DNA of 42,591 nucleotides from an uncultured Hellea sp. GTDB lineage: Bacteria; Pseudomonadota; Alphaproteobacteria; Caulobacterales; Maricaulaceae. The notes below the pieces were generated by a model that was not told the origin of the DNA, ran no database searches, and saw only the letters and a list, made by a program, of their open reading frames with translations. Position 1 is the first letter of the stretch, and every line of letters begins with the position of its first letter. Where the stretch lies: contig CALKIX010000076.1 in assembly GCA_937995665.1 (NCBI GenBank), forward strand, positions 1-42,591, given 5' to 3'. A program made the position numbers and the translations under genes. This document shows positions 40,430 through 42,591 of this stretch, piece after piece.

Positions 40430-41017
40430 ATGACTTTACAGAACATTTGGGTTAGTGCCGCCGTAGCCGCAATTGTGCTTTCGGCTTGTAGTGCAACAGA
40501 TGATTCCGCAAAAGCTCCTGAGGTGATTTCTGAGGCAAATAATGCCACTGAGACTGTTGAGATTGCGCTGAGCGATGTGCTTGATGGAGTCACCAGTAAC
40601 TATTGTATAGATATTGCTGGAGGGAATAAAGACATTGATATTTCCAAAGGCTTGCAGGCCCATACTTGCTACACCTATCGCGGCGAGGTTGGAACGGATC
40701 AGAAGTTTACGAGATCACGTTTTGCGAATAATCAGCTATATATGACAGATTTTGATGTTTGCGCCACGGTCGCCGCTCTTAAAGCGGGCTCTACTATCGG
40801 ACTAGCTGCTTGCGATGGATCTGATTTGCAAAATATAACTTTTAGCGGCAGCGGCACAATCTTTATGACTGGGTCGCCCGACCTATGTTTCACAGCGGCC
40901 AAGGATTCACGCTATGGGCGTAGTAAGGTGCACCAGATTAAAGCTTTATTACTTGAAAACTGTTCCGCTGAATTAGCGGCCTACCAAGAATGGCATGGGC
41001 GTAGCTCTTCCGAGTAA
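40430..41017 (+). CDS. Hypothetical lipoprotein, possible ricin B-like beta-trefoil domain
   Basis: Lipobox LSAC; repeated C..(L/G)..C pattern (YCIDIAGG...GLQAHTCY; VCATVAALKAGSTIGLAACDGSDLQNITF; LCFTAAKDS...LLLENC); SD GGAGGG; 10 nt after the binding protein stop. Confidence 0.6.
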   Translation: MTLQNIWVSAAVAAIVLSACSATDDSAKAPEVISEANNATETVEIALSDVLDGVTSNYCIDIAGGNKDIDISKGLQAHTCYTYRGEVGTDQKFTRSRFANNQLYMTDFDVCATVAALKAGSTIGLAACDGSDLQNITFSGSGTIFMTGSPDLCFTAAKDSRYGRSKVHQIKALLLENCSAELAAYQEWHGRSSSE

Positions 41018-41045
41018 GTGCTCGGATCCTACGTAATTAAGATTC

Positions 41046-41078
41046 AAGGCCTAAGGTCGTTATGACCTTAGGCCTTTT
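41046..41078 (+). terminator. Strong rho-independent terminator
   Basis: 13-bp perfect stem AAGGCCTAAGGTC/GACCTTAGGCCTT, 5-nt loop, followed by TT. Confidence 0.8.
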
Positions 41079-41081
41079 ATA

Positions 41082-42044
41082 TTAAAGCTTTTTAGCAGGC
41101 GTTTGTTCGAGCTTATAATGCTCCAAGCTTGATAGCGAGGGGCCGTAATCTTCTGTTGGCGCACTTAGGAATTTTGGATCAATTGCTTCTGCCGCTTTTA
41201 GCATATGCTCAGGTATGAGATCGAATGTGTCGCCAGCTCCTTGGTCACAAACATAGAGACATTGGCCAGGGGCCTGATCCATGAGCATCCATGGGAACCA
41301 CGGCGTGGAGCGTACCCAAGACCCAAAGAATGTAACGGATTTATTCTCTGGGTCGCCCAGCTGTTCCTTGTCAAAGATATAGCGGAACATTTCTGACACT
41401 TGTGTCATTGGACCGGGGCTCTCGCGTGGCCACTCATTGGGCTGAAGCGCAGATGGGTAATAAAGGTGAATATCAGATGTAAGAAGTACTTTATCTCCGC
41501 GCTCGTCCCAATCAAGAAGGAGGGGTATGCGTGGTGGGCGTTCTTTATTCAGGCCACCATATGTTGGCGGTTGTGGATAATACTCGCTAATTGTAAAGTT
41601 AAATGGGTCATTTGCGATCGGCACGACAGGCACAGTTTCTCCTGTATAGGGATTGTCGAATGTCTGTAGGATTTCGCCTGATTTTAGGTCTGTATAAAAT
41701 CCAACTTCACGTAGAAGCTTGCGGTAGCTACCATCTTCTAAAGGAAGAAGCCGTGTTACTGAGAAACCTTCAAAGCCACAGAGGTCTATGTTCTTTTTTC
41801 CGGGCATAACGCCAATGGCTTTGCCTTTATACCACCCAATTTTTTCCTTAGTGAAGTCAAGTGTACCGTGAATACGGGCCATGGCGTCACGGTTCCAGAT
41901 ATTGTTCTTATAGTCTAAGACCAAATCTTTCTTCGGGCTTACAATATTAGTGGCAGCTGGAGAACAGGCCGCTAGCGATACTGCACCACCTGCACCTAGT
42001 GCGAGTGTTTGACGTCTATTGAATAATTTATCATTGGATGACAT
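41082..42044 (-). CDS. DUF1838 family protein with Tat-type signal
   Basis: NRRQTLALGAGGAVSLAAC twin-arginine plus lipobox-like Cys; body resembles DUF1838 (WNRDAMARIHGTLDFTKEKIGWYKGKAIGVMPGKK). Confidence 0.85.
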   Translation of the reverse strand: MSSNDKLFNRRQTLALGAGGAVSLAACSPAATNIVSPKKDLVLDYKNNIWNRDAMARIHGTLDFTKEKIGWYKGKAIGVMPGKKNIDLCGFEGFSVTRLLPLEDGSYRKLLREVGFYTDLKSGEILQTFDNPYTGETVPVVPIANDPFNFTISEYYPQPPTYGGLNKERPPRIPLLLDWDERGDKVLLTSDIHLYYPSALQPNEWPRESPGPMTQVSEMFRYIFDKEQLGDPENKSVTFFGSWVRSTPWFPWMLMDQAPGQCLYVCDQGAGDTFDLIPEHMLKAAEAIDPKFLSAPTEDYGPSLSSLEHYKLEQTPAKKL

Positions 42045-42591
42045 GATTGGCCTCATTTATAATATTTTCGTTATTTCATATAATCAATCACGTTTAGCTG
42101 TGGGGTTTAGTCCGAAACTTGCTCGTTAGACGAATATTGTCCTCAGAGGCCATAGTCTTCGCGATTTATGCATTTAGCCCTTACATTATAATCCATAATA
42201 TGATGTGACTTAAGGCTCTTCGTCACCTAAAGCTTCTATGTCCGGATGTTAGACGAAATAACGATATCAAAAGGATGAGCCTTCAGCGAGTGACGCGGGT
42301 TATTTTGTTAAGGACAATATAGAACTGCTTAATGGAGTAGTCATTACTGTTGACCTGCTTGTGATGGAGTTGGGTCTTTGTCGTTCAATGCATTTAGAAG
42401 ATTTGGTTCTTATCACGCTGACGGTGGCGGAGCTTCTTAATGATAAAGAAAATCGAGTCATTATTATCTAAAATTATTTTTAGGCAATGCGGTCTTTAAT
42501 TTTTCTTGGCCAAATAATAGGCGCTAATCAAAGAAGTTTGTCTGTTATGACAGCGCTAGCGTGACATTTTTGCATCACATCTATTCGACAG

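Noticed and set aside
41572-41580. Second perfect DnaA box (TGTGGATAA)
   Set aside because: Lies inside the DUF1838 coding sequence, where it encodes part of YPQPP; a chance 9-mer is plausible.

Overview
The window looks like a compact chromosomal segment from an alphaproteobacterium (inferred from gene content and order; a Hyphomonadales-like relative is a guess). It is mostly housekeeping: the pyruvate dehydrogenase cluster (pdhA-pdhB-pdhC-lpd), ftsB, eno, rpmF, arfB, queC/queE, a MoxR-DUF58-DUF4159-VWA cluster, DUF1285/NUDIX/cca, a GST, apt, DUF547, ychF-pth-rplY, FKBP, a CoxE-like VWA protein, a DUF533/Kazal pair, alr, dnaB, ruvCAB-ybgC, a divergent ferric-iron ABC transporter, a possible ricin-B-like lipoprotein and a DUF1838 Tat-type protein. 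I see no rRNA, tRNA, CRISPR array, prophage or IS element. The most interesting signals are regulatory or small-gene: a perfect GTTC-N7-GTTC LexA-type box just upstream of ruvC; a perfect TTATCCACA DnaA box upstream of dnaB; a perfect TTAA-N7-TTAA CtrA-type site upstream of a gene inserted in the pdh cluster; a Fur-like 7-1-7 palindrome upstream of the iron-binding protein gene; a 16-bp palindrome over a predicted -10 element in the divergent iron-transport promoter region; a competing-hairpin leader before rplY; a standalone DUF3320-like protein after ruvCAB-ybgC; and a small Cys-containing lipoprotein in an apparent operon with the ferric-iron binding lipoprotein. I do not see a clear wholly new multi-gene system. 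All functional calls come from reading the sequence, without database searches.
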